The notes: a model not told the origin generated them from the sequence alone. Shown: positions 35,982-45,459, numbered from the stretch's first letter. The stretch: DNA of 64,000 bases from Dehalobacter sp. CP (GCA_009910795.1 VMEE01000018.1:1-64000), one strand, 5' to 3'. Made by a program: numbers and translations.

Positions 35982-37547
35982 ATGAATCAATATCTGAAAA
36001 AAAGAACAATACCTGGTGTTTTATCCGCTCTTCGTGAAACGGAAGATGATAACCTGACAAGCTATTATGAAAATACCATGGTCAGTATGTATATGTCTGT
36101 GCTGCTCTTTCTGGCAGCATTTGTCAGTTTTTTCCCCCGTTATTTTTATCTTGCCAGTGACTGGCAGACGTGTTTTGTAGACAGTTTGGTTTTGCTGGCT
36201 TTGGCTCTGGGATTTAACGTTGTTCCGAAATTGGACTTTGAGATGAGATATGCTACCTGGATGATCTCGGGGCTGACCGCCCTGACACTTCTGTTTTTAA
36301 CGGTCAGAATGTATGATCTCATCGGACCGGCTTTGTACACCTTTGCGTATATGCAGCTCATACTGGCCATGATCCGGGTTACCCGGGTTATGATGGTCAC
36401 AACAACGGTCGCCATACTGTTTTCGATAGGCTATGTGATTTTCCATTCCTATCATGTTCAGCTTTACCAGATGACGACATTGTCTTATGTTTTCCAGCTG
36501 ATCCTGTTTATAATTCTAGTGGTCGTTATGGCGGCCGTAAATAATGTCAGTATCGGCCGTTACCGCAGGCTGGAAAAACAGCTTCAGGAAGCAATCCGCC
36601 AGAATGAAAAAATTACCGGATTATTTAAACAAAACGTTGCTTCAGATGAGGAATTGAAAACAACGATTAGCCGTTTAAAGAGAACGCAGGAACAGCTTGT
36701 CCAGCAAGAGAAGCTTGCTGCGATTGGACAGCTGGCTGCCGGGGTTGCTCATGAAATCAATAATCCGCTTGGTTATGTTTCCAGTAACTTTGAGACCTCT
36801 CGTCTTTATTTTAATCAGTATACGAATATGATCAGCGCTTATCACAGCTTTTTGGAGCAGCTACGCCCAAGTGAGAAGGATTTGCTTGCCTCGCAGATAG
36901 AAAACTTGAGAAAGCTTGAAGAAACCAACAACCTGAAATATATCTCAACAGACCTGGAAGATTTATTTTTTGATATTGAGGATGGCCTCAAACGGATCAG
37001 CGAAATTGTAACCGGACTTAAAACCTTTTCCAGAGCGGATCAAGGCAACGAGTTCGAAGATTATGATCTGAATAACGGATTGAAAAATACGCTTTTGGTG
37101 GCCAGAAATGAGATTAAGCACCATGCCAGGGTAATCGAACTGTTTGGGGAGCTTCCTTTGGTCCAGGCGAAGGGCAATCAGATCAATCAGGTGCTCTTGA
37201 ACATCATCCTGAATGCAGTCTACGCCATAAAAACAAAAGAACCGAAGACACTTGGCTCTATCATGGTTAGTACAGAAGTCGCGGGTGATTTTGTGCGGTG
37301 TCAGATTGAAGACAATGGGACAGGGATCAATAAGGAAAACCTGAAAGAGATTTTCAATCCATTTTTTACGACAAAGCCTGTTGGTCAGGGTACAGGCCTT
37401 GGGCTCAGTATTGCCTACGATATTGTTGTCAATACGCACGGGGGGCAGATTTCAGTTCAAAGTACGCCGGGCGTAAGTACGAGGTTTATAATCCTGCTGC
37501 CTGTCAGACAGCAGCCGGAAGCCGAAACAGGTGAAGAAAATGAATGA
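35982..37547 (+). CDS. Membrane sensor histidine kinase
   Basis: 521 residues. Six membrane helices in about 30-190 with no large outer domain, then a coiled coil (about 195-240), HisKA with GVAHEINNPLGYVSSN (His257, the NtrB/HisKA_NtrC type) and HATPase with N-box LLNIILNAVYAIK, G-boxes EDNGTGINKENL and GQGTGLGLSIAYDIV. It lies between LytTR and HDOD regulator genes, overlapping the latter, so it may phosphorylate both. Confidence 0.92.
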   Translation: MNQYLKKRTIPGVLSALRETEDDNLTSYYENTMVSMYMSVLLFLAAFVSFFPRYFYLASDWQTCFVDSLVLLALALGFNVVPKLDFEMRYATWMISGLTALTLLFLTVRMYDLIGPALYTFAYMQLILAMIRVTRVMMVTTTVAILFSIGYVIFHSYHVQLYQMTTLSYVFQLILFIILVVVMAAVNNVSIGRYRRLEKQLQEAIRQNEKITGLFKQNVASDEELKTTISRLKRTQEQLVQQEKLAAIGQLAAGVAHEINNPLGYVSSNFETSRLYFNQYTNMISAYHSFLEQLRPSEKDLLASQIENLRKLEETNNLKYISTDLEDLFFDIEDGLKRISEIVTGLKTFSRADQGNEFEDYDLNNGLKNTLLVARNEIKHHARVIELFGELPLVQAKGNQINQVLLNIILNAVYAIKTKEPKTLGSIMVSTEVAGDFVRCQIEDNGTGINKENLKEIFNPFFTTKPVGQGTGLGLSIAYDIVVNTHGGQISVQSTPGVSTRFIILLPVRQQPEAETGEENE

Positions 37548-38733
37548 AGCGATTTTGTTTGTAGATGATGAAAACGCAATTTTGCGGGCGCTGAACAGGG
37601 TTTTTTTTGGCAGCGGCTACGAAGTTCTTACTGCGGGAAGCGGTGAAGAGGCTCTGGAGATTCTTCAAAGGAAGAAAATTGATCTTCTTGTAACAGATGT
37701 CAAAATGCAGGGTATGGACGGCTTTCAACTTTTAACACAAGTCAAAGAAAAATATCCGTCTACAATCAGATTAGTTCTTAGCGGGCACGTCGATAAAAAC
37801 ATACTTCTGAAAATACAGCAAAGTTGTCTGGCCAAACATTATCTGTTTAAGCCATGGCAAAACAAGGATCTGCTTAGGACCATCGAACAAATTTTCGAAG
37901 TGGAAAAGATCTTGAAGAACCGAAATCTGCTGGAAGTGATCAATAAAATTGAATTTCTGCCATCGCCTCAGAATGTCTTCAATAAATTTAATTTTCTGAT
38001 CGAACAGGATGCGGACATGAAGGAAATTGCCAAAACGATTGAAAGTGATCCTTCCATAACGGCAAAAGTATTACAGGTGGCAAACTCTTCCCACTTAGGA
38101 GTAAAAACAGGTTCGGTCATCCAGGCTATTAATTATTTGGGACTGACGGATGTCAAGAATATTGTTTTGAGTGCCTGTCTGCATCAGGAAACCAAAGGGG
38201 AAAAGAATGCGCGTTACCATAGAGATATCGCGAGGCTTTGGCTCCATGCCGTAACGACCAATACCATCCTGAATGTTTTTTACCAGAAGATTCATCATAA
38301 GAAAATGCCTGAATCGAGTTCAATGGCCGGATTGCTGCATGATGTCGGCAAAGTGGTTCTGCTGAATAATTTCTGGTATGAATATATGCGGACAGTTGAG
38401 AAGAACGTGGGCAACCGGGATTTATTCCACTATTATGAACAAATAGAATTTACGGATATATCTCATGGGGAGATTGGCGGTCATCTGCTGGATTGGTGGG
38501 AGCTTCCGTACTCGATCGTGGAGTCTGCACTATTTCACCACTGTCCGCTTGATGAAAGGGTCATCGACAAGGAAATGGTTGCCTTGGTGCATCTTGCCGA
38601 TATCTATTCCTGGAAAAGCATCTATAAGCCGGAGTCTGTAAACGTCGATTTGCAGGTGCTTGATTTCCTGGGTATTAACAAAGATGATCCTGATCGTTTT
38701 TTGGACGAAGCCGGAATTCGCCATCCAATGTAA
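37540..38733 (+). CDS. Receiver-HDOD response regulator
   Basis: 397 residues. RpfG-like receiver (1-125) with LFVDDENAILRAL, phospho-Asp in LLVTDVKMQGMDG and FKPWQNKDL, followed by an HDOD domain (about 140-340) with IESDPSITAKVLQVANSS and LLHDVGKVVLL. HDOD is a non-catalytic HD-like domain used for protein interactions in signalling. ATG at 37540 preceded by AGGTGAAG; overlaps the kinase gene by 8 bases. Confidence 0.9.
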   Translation: MNEAILFVDDENAILRALNRVFFGSGYEVLTAGSGEEALEILQRKKIDLLVTDVKMQGMDGFQLLTQVKEKYPSTIRLVLSGHVDKNILLKIQQSCLAKHYLFKPWQNKDLLRTIEQIFEVEKILKNRNLLEVINKIEFLPSPQNVFNKFNFLIEQDADMKEIAKTIESDPSITAKVLQVANSSHLGVKTGSVIQAINYLGLTDVKNIVLSACLHQETKGEKNARYHRDIARLWLHAVTTNTILNVFYQKIHHKKMPESSSMAGLLHDVGKVVLLNNFWYEYMRTVEKNVGNRDLFHYYEQIEFTDISHGEIGGHLLDWWELPYSIVESALFHHCPLDERVIDKEMVALVHLADIYSWKSIYKPESVNVDLQVLDFLGINKDDPDRFLDEAGIRHPM

Positions 38734-38760
38734 AAAAACAACCATTCAGGTTGTTTTTTT
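38733..38760 (+). terminator. Terminator after HDOD gene (duplicated element, copy 2)
   Basis: AACAACC / GGTTGTT stem with A and T runs, nearly identical to the terminator at 33924; it begins directly on the stop codon. Confidence 0.85.
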
Positions 38761-38849
38761 ACATTCTGCGGCAAATTGTCCGCCAAGACGAAATGACGTG
38801 GTATGCTATTGCCAGAAGCGAGTTACAAGGAAAGGCGGGAGAAGTTCTA

Positions 38850-39125
38850 ATGAGCTGCGTTCATGATGTCGTCATCTATTTTGAAGAGGGAAGCAAGACA
38901 CAGGATTGTAAAGCTTTAGCCGTGATTTCCAGCTTGAAAAAGATCGCAAACATCATTGAGTTTTATCCGAAAGATATCGGCAGCAATCACCAGAGTGCAG
39001 AAATCATCAAGGAAGAAGGGTTAAGAATTAGGTTTTCTACGGAATGCAATCTCGAAAAAATCCAAAAATTCTTCTTTGAAACCATCTCCCTGAATGATTA
39101 CGAATGGGGGACTTCAGACCACTAG
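38850..39125 (+). CDS. Stand-alone CheA P2-like domain
   Basis: 91 residues. The sequence VVIYFEEGSKTQDCKALAVISSL, then IIEFYPKDIG and RIRFSTECNLEKIQKFF, follows the beta-alpha-beta plan of the CheY-binding P2 domain of CheA. No Hpt, kinase or other module is attached, so it may simply bind a receiver, perhaps one of the two encoded upstream. The ATG at 38850 is preferred over an earlier frame start because GGCGGGAG lies upstream. The family assignment is from pattern only. Confidence 0.55.
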   Translation: MSCVHDVVIYFEEGSKTQDCKALAVISSLKKIANIIEFYPKDIGSNHQSAEIIKEEGLRIRFSTECNLEKIQKFFFETISLNDYEWGTSDH

Positions 39126-39131
39126 GATGCG

Positions 39132-41546
39132 TTATCCCGCAATATCCGTGTCTTCTGAGAACTGGCTGTTATATAATTCGGCGTAGAATCCGCCTTTAGC
39201 CAGCAGTTCTTTGTGATTGCCTGTTTCAATGATACTGCCGTTATTCATGACCAGAATAAGTTCAGCATCGCGTATGGTGGAAAGCCTGTGCGCAATTACA
39301 AAATTCGTCCGGCCTTTCATCAGGTTCTTCATTGCTTTCTGGATCAATACTTCAGTCCGGGTGTCCACGCTACTGGTTGCTTCATCGAGAATCAATATTG
39401 CCGGATTGGCCAAAATAGCCCGGGCGATAGTGAGCAGCTGCTTCTGTCCCTGCGAGATATTGGTCGCTTCCTCATTCAGAATCGTATCGTAGCCATCAGG
39501 AAGTGTCCGGATAAAATGGTCGGCATGGGCTGCTTTGGCAGCCTGGACAATTTGTTCCATCGTCGCGCCTTCTTTGGAGTAGGTGATATTGTCTTTAATG
39601 CTGCCGTTAAACAGCCAAGTGTCCTGAAGAACCATCCCAAAGAGTTTACGCAGCTCGCTGCGCGGCATATCCTTAATGTCCACACCGTCAATACTGATTT
39701 TGCCCGAGTTGATCTCGTAAAAGCGCATCAGGAGGTTGACCAGAGTCGTTTTGCCGGCGCCGGTCGGTCCGACGATGGCGATGGTATCTCCCTGCCTTAC
39801 TTCAAGGTTCATATCTTCAATCAGCGGGACATCTTCTGTATAACGGAAGCTGACATGGTCGATGCGGATATTTCCTTTGGGCATATCCAGAATCACAGCT
39901 TCAGGACTGTCGGGAATTTCTTCCTGTTCGTCCAGAACCTCAAAGACGCGTTCGGCGCAGGCAATAGTAGACTGGATAACGTTGGCGATATTGGCGGTTT
40001 GGATGATCGGCATCGTAAATGACCGTGAATATTGGATAAAGGCCAGGATATCACCTAATCCTAATAGATTGCGCGTGATCCAGATGCCCCCGACGATGCT
40101 GATGCCGACATAACTGAGATTACTGATAAAGTTCATCAGCGGGAACATAATCCCGGAAACGAACTGGGCTTTCCAACCTGCGCCATAAAGCCGGTTATTG
40201 ATGGATTCGAATTTTTCGATGGCATCCTTTTCATGGCCAAAAGCCTTAACGATCTTATGCCCGGTGTACATCTCTTCGACATGGCTGCTGAGATCCCCCA
40301 GCTCTTTTTGCTGGACGGCAAAGTATTTCTGGGACTTCTTGGCGATCATTGTGGTGGACAGCATATACAGCGGCAATGAGGCGATAATAATCAAGGTGAG
40401 AACCGGACTGATTGTGAGCATCATGATAATATAACCTATGATTGTTATCACGGAGGTAATGATTTGGGTTAAGCTTTGCTGTAGGGTAGTGGCAATGGTG
40501 TCGATATCGTTGGTCACACGGCTTAAGATATCGCCATAAGGGTGCATATCGTAATATTTTAAGGGCAATTTTGCCAGCTTATTATCGACTACCCGGCGCA
40601 GATCCCGGACTGTACGCTGGGAAACGCCTGACATCACAAGACCCATGATCAGGCTGAACAAGGCGCTGATAAGATACATGCCGATCAGGATCAAGGCGAT
40701 CATGCCGATATAATGGAAATCATATTCACCGTTCGTTTCTCTGATCGCTGTAATGGCGCCGCTGATTTGATCACCGGTAAGCGCAACATTTTGCTGAGTA
40801 TTCGGCATATCCAAGCCTGTCGCGCCGGTTGCGGACATCTTTTTCCCTAAATCAATAATCTTTTGGCAAACATCCGCTTTTTCTTCAGCATTCGTCACCG
40901 AACTCAGCATCGGTAATTGCAGAAATGTTTTGATCGTATCTATGCTGTCCGCATCAATCTTTTTAACCGTCCCGTCCTGCGTATTGTTGGGACTGCTTTC
41001 TCCCATATTTGGCAGTGCATTGAGGAGATCCAACATTTTAATAACGGTATTGGCTTTTTCCTGCGGATCTTGAAGTGTATTGATTGCAGGCAGCGTGATC
41101 AGCGCTTTGACTGTATTCAAAGATTCAGGGTTGGTGGGTTTACTGGTTGCGGGGTTTGCAATCTGCTTACTGATCTGGTCGACTGTTTTCAGCTGGACAT
41201 CGGCCATCTGGGTATAAATGCTGTTAACGCCCTTTTCCTGCGCCTCGGACATTTTTTGCAGCATCATTCTTGCCATATAAGCATCCTGCAGTTTGTTGAT
41301 TGCTTTACTGCTTACCTTAGGAGCTGCAATTGTAAAAGATGTACTGGCGATGGCAAAGATCAATACAACAATTAAATGGACTTTATGCGGTTTTAAATAC
41401 CGAATGAGCCTTGCCAGACTTCCGCGGAAATTCTTGGCTTTTTCTACGGGAGCACCAAAGTGGCTGCCCGGTCCCCCCGGTCCTCCCGGTCCTATTCGAC
41501 CTTGCCGATTGCGTATCGTGTTTTGGTTTTTATTTTCTCCGCTCAT
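39132..41546 (-). CDS. ABC exporter half-transporter (second subunit, large insert)
   Basis: 804 residues, much longer than the usual 580-600. After a Gly/Pro-rich N-terminus comes the first membrane helix (about 58-75); then an insert of about 200 residues, probably extracytoplasmic, reaches the second helix (about 280). Helices 3-6 and the ATPase domain follow: Walker A IVGPTGAGKTTLV, signature ISQGQKQLLTIARA, Walker B ILDEATSSVDTRTE. It overlaps the partner gene by four bases (ATGA), so the two form a heterodimeric exporter of the multidrug type. Confidence 0.92.
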   Translation of the reverse strand: MSGENKNQNTIRNRQGRIGPGGPGGPGSHFGAPVEKAKNFRGSLARLIRYLKPHKVHLIVVLIFAIASTSFTIAAPKVSSKAINKLQDAYMARMMLQKMSEAQEKGVNSIYTQMADVQLKTVDQISKQIANPATSKPTNPESLNTVKALITLPAINTLQDPQEKANTVIKMLDLLNALPNMGESSPNNTQDGTVKKIDADSIDTIKTFLQLPMLSSVTNAEEKADVCQKIIDLGKKMSATGATGLDMPNTQQNVALTGDQISGAITAIRETNGEYDFHYIGMIALILIGMYLISALFSLIMGLVMSGVSQRTVRDLRRVVDNKLAKLPLKYYDMHPYGDILSRVTNDIDTIATTLQQSLTQIITSVITIIGYIIMMLTISPVLTLIIIASLPLYMLSTTMIAKKSQKYFAVQQKELGDLSSHVEEMYTGHKIVKAFGHEKDAIEKFESINNRLYGAGWKAQFVSGIMFPLMNFISNLSYVGISIVGGIWITRNLLGLGDILAFIQYSRSFTMPIIQTANIANVIQSTIACAERVFEVLDEQEEIPDSPEAVILDMPKGNIRIDHVSFRYTEDVPLIEDMNLEVRQGDTIAIVGPTGAGKTTLVNLLMRFYEINSGKISIDGVDIKDMPRSELRKLFGMVLQDTWLFNGSIKDNITYSKEGATMEQIVQAAKAAHADHFIRTLPDGYDTILNEEATNISQGQKQLLTIARAILANPAILILDEATSSVDTRTEVLIQKAMKNLMKGRTNFVIAHRLSTIRDAELILVMNNGSIIETGNHKELLAKGGFYAELYNSQFSEDTDIAG

Positions 41547-43270
41547 GCGATTTCCTCCTCTGACAGCTGGGATGAGACAATTTCACGGTAGACTTCGCAG
41601 CTGTTCAACAGCTCCTTATGCTTCCCAATGCCTGCAATTTGACCATTGTCCAAGACAATGATTCGATCCGCGTCCATGACGGTGCCTACTCTTTGGGCGA
41701 TAATAAGGACGGTTGCCTCAGCAATCTCCTGTTTCAGCGCTGCTCGCAGACGCGCATCCGTTTTAAAATCCAGGGCAGAAAAACTGTCGTCAAAAATATA
41801 GATTTCCGGCTTGCGGACCAAGGCCCGCGCAATAGCCAACCGCTGTTTCTGACCGCCGGAAACATTGGTTCCGCCTTGGGCGATGACATGGTCATACCCA
41901 CCGTCCATTTTGGTGATAAATTCAGCGGCCTGGGCAACTTCTGCAGCATGCTGAATTTCTTCTTCAGTGGCCTGTTTGCTGCCAAACTGGATATTCTCGG
42001 CAATCGTTCCCGAAAAGAGGACCGCTTTTTGCGGCACAAAACCAATTTTCTGACGAAGGTTTTCCTGGGATATATCCCGGACATCCACACCGTCGATTAG
42101 GACGGAGCCGCTGTCGACATCATAAAACCTTGGTATTAGGTTGATAAGTGTTGATTTCCCTGAACCGGTGCTGCCAATAATCGCTGTGATCTCACCAGGC
42201 CGGGCGGCGAAAGATATATCCCGGATAGCGGGTTCTTCTGCGCCGTGGTAACTAAAGGTGACATCCTTGAATTCCACATAGCCTTTACCGGTGAAAGTAT
42301 CCTTCAGGTCCTTGGCATCTTCAATTTCAGGTACGGTTTCCAGGACTTCATTGATTCTGACAGCTGCAGCCTGAGACCGGGGAACCATAATGAACATCAT
42401 GGCCAGCATCAGCATGGACATCATGATCTGCATCGCATACTGCGTAAACGCGGAAAGGGCTCCCAGGTCCATATCGCCGATACTGATGCGGATGCCTCCA
42501 AACCAAAGGATTGCCAGTGAAGTTAAGTTCATAATCAGCATAATCGTCGGCATCATAAATGCCATGATTTTATTTACTTTAATGTAGTTTTCTGTGAGAT
42601 CCACGTTGGCGGCGTCAAAACGCTTCTTTTCATGTTCGATCGTATCAAAGGCGCGGATGACCCGGACGCCGGTAAGTTTTTCCCTGAGTACCAGGTTGAT
42701 CCTGTCAATTTTTACCTGAACCAATCGAAACAGCGGTATCATTTTGGAAGCAATCATCACAATGACAATTGCCAGAACCGGTATGGCGACAGCAAGAACC
42801 CAAGTAAGGGCCTTATCTTCCCGGTAAGCCAGGATGATTCCGCCGATCGCCATGATCGGGGCGCTGATCATCAGGCGCATAATCATGATGGTAACCGTCT
42901 GGACCTGGTTGATGTCATTTGTCGTCCGGGTAATGAGTGTCGCGGTACCGATTTTATCAAATTCATGTAGAGAAAAGCTTTCGATTCTCCCGAAAATCTT
43001 GCTCCGCAAAACGGTCCCTAACCCTACGGCAGCCTTGGCGGATAAAAAGCTGGCCAGGATGGAGAATACAGCGGCTGCTCCGGCGACCAGAAGCATGATT
43101 CCTCCTATATGCAAAATCCTCTGCGTATCACCATTCATGACACCGTCATTGATGATATCTGACATCAGCGTAGGCAGATACAGATCACCGAGCGTTTGAA
43201 GAAAAACGAGGATCAATACGCCGTAAACCAGATGTCTAAAAGGTTTTAAATAACGGTATAATTTCAACAT
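41543..43270 (-). CDS. ABC exporter half-transporter (first subunit)
   Basis: 575 residues: six membrane helices (1-310) and an ATPase domain (335-575) with IIGSTGSGKSTLI, NVSGGQKQRLAIARA and FDDSFSALDFKTD. The Asp rather than Glu after the Walker B DD (DDSFSALD) marks a degenerate site, as expected for one subunit of a heterodimer; the partner retains DEATSSVD. MarR-family gene lies 63 bp upstream in the same direction, so it probably controls this pair. Confidence 0.94.
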   Translation of the reverse strand: MLKLYRYLKPFRHLVYGVLILVFLQTLGDLYLPTLMSDIINDGVMNGDTQRILHIGGIMLLVAGAAAVFSILASFLSAKAAVGLGTVLRSKIFGRIESFSLHEFDKIGTATLITRTTNDINQVQTVTIMIMRLMISAPIMAIGGIILAYREDKALTWVLAVAIPVLAIVIVMIASKMIPLFRLVQVKIDRINLVLREKLTGVRVIRAFDTIEHEKKRFDAANVDLTENYIKVNKIMAFMMPTIMLIMNLTSLAILWFGGIRISIGDMDLGALSAFTQYAMQIMMSMLMLAMMFIMVPRSQAAAVRINEVLETVPEIEDAKDLKDTFTGKGYVEFKDVTFSYHGAEEPAIRDISFAARPGEITAIIGSTGSGKSTLINLIPRFYDVDSGSVLIDGVDVRDISQENLRQKIGFVPQKAVLFSGTIAENIQFGSKQATEEEIQHAAEVAQAAEFITKMDGGYDHVIAQGGTNVSGGQKQRLAIARALVRKPEIYIFDDSFSALDFKTDARLRAALKQEIAEATVLIIAQRVGTVMDADRIIVLDNGQIAGIGKHKELLNSCEVYREIVSSQLSEEEIA

Positions 43271-43333
43271 AACCCAAAATCCTTTCTCACTTATAATGTT
43301 TGGAGTGTCTTTTGTTTAAGAAGATCAGGTACA

Positions 43334-43765
43334 TCATTGCCCCAGGATCTTCTTTAAAGCAGTCAAACCCTCTAATATTTTTCTCATATCTTCAGGGGTA
43401 GCTCTGCTCAGTATTTTCTGCAAGTCTTTTTCGGCTTGGTGATGAAATTCCCGGTGAAAGTCAACATACTTTGGACTCACTTTAACATAGACAATGCGTC
43501 TGTCCTGTTCGCTTCTGGTCCGAATGACCAAATCATGCTTTTCCAGACGGTCAATAATACCTGAGATCGTGCTGTTGGAAAGATGCAGTTCGCTACTTAT
43601 TTCGGATATCTTCATTTCACCGCGTTTTATCAGAGTGCTCATCACCATGCCTTGCGGCATCGTTAAACCGTTGCATTCAAAACTTTTACGCATTGTTTTC
43701 TTCAGAGATCTCCCAATTTCGGAAAAAAGTTGTACAATTTCCACTTCGCTGGGGTTATTTTGCAT
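43334..43765 (-). CDS. MarR family transcriptional regulator
   Basis: 143 residues, winged-helix MarR fold; recognition helix area ISELHLSNSTISGIIDRLEKHDLV and wing RTRSEQDRRIVYVKVS. ATG at 43765 because AGGAGG lies 8-9 bases upstream; the 33-residue extension before it reads through the putative operator. Probably represses the ABC exporter operon behind it and relieves repression when a drug-like ligand binds; the ligand is unknown. Confidence 0.9.
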   Translation of the reverse strand: MQNNPSEVEIVQLFSEIGRSLKKTMRKSFECNGLTMPQGMVMSTLIKRGEMKISEISSELHLSNSTISGIIDRLEKHDLVIRTRSEQDRRIVYVKVSPKYVDFHREFHHQAEKDLQKILSRATPEDMRKILEGLTALKKILGQ

Positions 43766-43834
43766 AGAAACAGGCCTCCTTAAACCCGTATTAAAAATAC
43801 TAATATTTCTCATGCAAATGTTTCGCATAGAAAT
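43762..43834 (-). promoter_or_regulatory. Putative MarR operator
   Basis: Inverted repeat ATTTCTcATGC / GCATAGAAAT at 43805-43834, with an additional GCATAGAAA half-site at 43762-43770 over the start codon. Repetition of the half-site around the MarR promoter fits autoregulation. Confidence 0.55.
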
Positions 43835-44071
43835 TATTATATTGATCCGGGAAAATGTTGTCAACTATATTTCGAAGACTATTTTGTCTTATTTTCACGT
43901 CCATGGGTTGGACAAATGCCGAACGAAGATCATTCCTGAGCGAAGTGCCTTGTTTATATCATAACCATAATACCGTTATGCAAAATTCTAATCAAGTTTT
44001 AATCCTGAATTAAGCATAGTCTCATTTGACGTTATTACAATAGAGCTATAGTTTAGAAATGGAGATGAAAA

Positions 44072-44641
44072 ATGATGAGTATCAGCATGGAACAAATTGA
44101 TGAGATGAGAAAAAGGACCAACTGCAGTTATCAGGAAGCCAAAGAACTATTGGAAAAGTATAATGGGGATTTGATTGATGCGATCATTGCCTTTGAAAAA
44201 ATGCATGGGAATAAATCAAATTCAAATTCCAATCAGAAAACCTGTCAAAAAGAACAGAGCTTTGGTAAAAAAGTGAAAGCACTGCTTCAAAAAGGCTGCG
44301 TCACAAGATTTATTATCGAAAAGGATCAGAACATTATCCTGAATATACCGATCATTATTCTGATTGTGGCGGTGTTGATCACAATGCCGATCATAGGGCT
44401 GTATGTTGCAGCTTTTATCCTGCTGTACGTAATGGGCTACCGGATTAGGATCAGAAAGGAAAAGGGGCAGGATGTTAATATCAACGAGTTTGTCGACGGT
44501 ATTGGCAGCAAAGTGAGAACCGCGGCTGATAAAATGAGGGAAAAGCCTGCTGCAGAACAAGAAAACAGTCCGCAGGATGAAGCCGGCCCCAAGAATGAAG
44601 ATAAAAAAGAAGACGGCTACAATGAGATTACGATTGGTTAG
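44072..44641 (+). CDS. UBA/TS-N-like domain protein with membrane segment (DUF4342-like)
   Basis: 189 residues. Residues 5-43 (IDEMRKRTNCSYQEAKELLE then YNGDLIDAIIAFEK) resemble a UBA/TS-N helical domain. Next come a basic linker, a DUF4342-like region of about 65 residues with a hydrophobic hairpin (NIPIIILIVAVLITMPII, GLYVAAFILLYVMGY), and an acidic, disordered tail. Such proteins occur next to two-component genes in Clostridia. ATG with GGAGATG. A regulator/kinase pair starts 129 bp downstream. Confidence 0.75.
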   Translation: MMSISMEQIDEMRKRTNCSYQEAKELLEKYNGDLIDAIIAFEKMHGNKSNSNSNQKTCQKEQSFGKKVKALLQKGCVTRFIIEKDQNIILNIPIIILIVAVLITMPIIGLYVAAFILLYVMGYRIRIRKEKGQDVNINEFVDGIGSKVRTAADKMREKPAAEQENSPQDEAGPKNEDKKEDGYNEITIG

Positions 44642-44687
44642 TACCGATGAATGGTCAGGGTGCCAGTGGTGAGATAGGAGCTGATGA

Positions 44688-44720
44688 GAAATGAACCTGT
44701 GTTGTTTGCAGGTTCATTTC
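44688..44720 (+). terminator. Hairpin between UBA-like gene and two-component genes
   Basis: Perfect 12-bp stem GAAATGAACCTG / CAGGTTCATTTC with a 9-nt loop. No T run follows, so its activity as a terminator is uncertain. The promoter listed next overlaps its right arm. Confidence 0.5.
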
Positions 44721-44730
44721 CGATTATAAT
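44702..44730 (+). promoter_or_regulatory. Sigma-A-type promoter of the two-component operon
   Basis: TTGTTT (44702-44707) and TATAAT (44725-44730) with a 17-bp spacer, 39 bp before the regulator start. Confidence 0.55.
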
Positions 44731-44769
44731 GGAGTCGTCGTAATACTTTGATTGAGGGCGGAGGAAAGG

Positions 44770-45459
44770 ATGAAAACCAGAATTCTGGTCATTGAAGATG
44801 AAGTGAAAATAGCCAGGTTCCTGGAGCTGGAGCTTGCCCATGAAGGTTATGAGGTAGAGCTTGCTCACGACGGAAGAGAAGGCTATGAAAAAGCAGTCTT
44901 GGGAAAAGCAGATTTGATCATTCTGGATCTGATGCTTCCCGGACTTAGCGGTATTGAAATCTGCCGGAGAGTAAGGCGTGAATCGGACATCCCGATCATT
45001 ATGCTGACTGCCAAAGATGATGTTTCCGATAAAGTAATGGGACTTGACAGCGGGGCGGACGACTATATGACCAAGTCATTTGCTATTGAAGAGCTGCTGG
45101 CGAGGATCAGAGTGATCCTGAAGCGTAAAGGAAAAAAGGAAGATCAGAATAATGTGATCACGGCCGGGCCGTTGATTTTGTATAAGGATGAATATCGGGT
45201 TACCTATCAGGGGGTAGACATATCCCTCTCCAAGAAAGAATTTGAGCTTCTAAAATATTTGATGGAGAATAAAGGCATTGTATTGTCGCGCGAAAAAATT
45301 CTTGATCATGTCTGGGGATATGACTACTATGGAGACACCAATGTCACCGATGTCTATGTCAAGTACCTGCGCAATAAAATTGACCAGAAATATGATGTCG
45401 TACTGATTCACACCGTAAGAGGGGTCGGGTATCTTTTTAAATATGAAGACGAAAAATAA
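44770..45459 (+). CDS. OmpR-family response regulator
   Basis: 229 residues: receiver (VIEDEVKIARFLELEL, phospho-Asp in LIILDLMLPGLSG, TKSFAIEELL with Ser replacing the usual Pro after Lys) and winged-helix (LSKKEFELLKYLMENKG ... VYVKYLRNKID ... TVRGVGYLF). ATG at 44770 chosen for the GCGGAGGAAAGG site. Overlaps the next kinase gene by 17 bases. Target genes unknown; the UBA-like gene just upstream is one candidate. Confidence 0.92.
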   Translation: MKTRILVIEDEVKIARFLELELAHEGYEVELAHDGREGYEKAVLGKADLIILDLMLPGLSGIEICRRVRRESDIPIIMLTAKDDVSDKVMGLDSGADDYMTKSFAIEELLARIRVILKRKGKKEDQNNVITAGPLILYKDEYRVTYQGVDISLSKKEFELLKYLMENKGIVLSREKILDHVWGYDYYGDTNVTDVYVKYLRNKIDQKYDVVLIHTVRGVGYLFKYEDEK

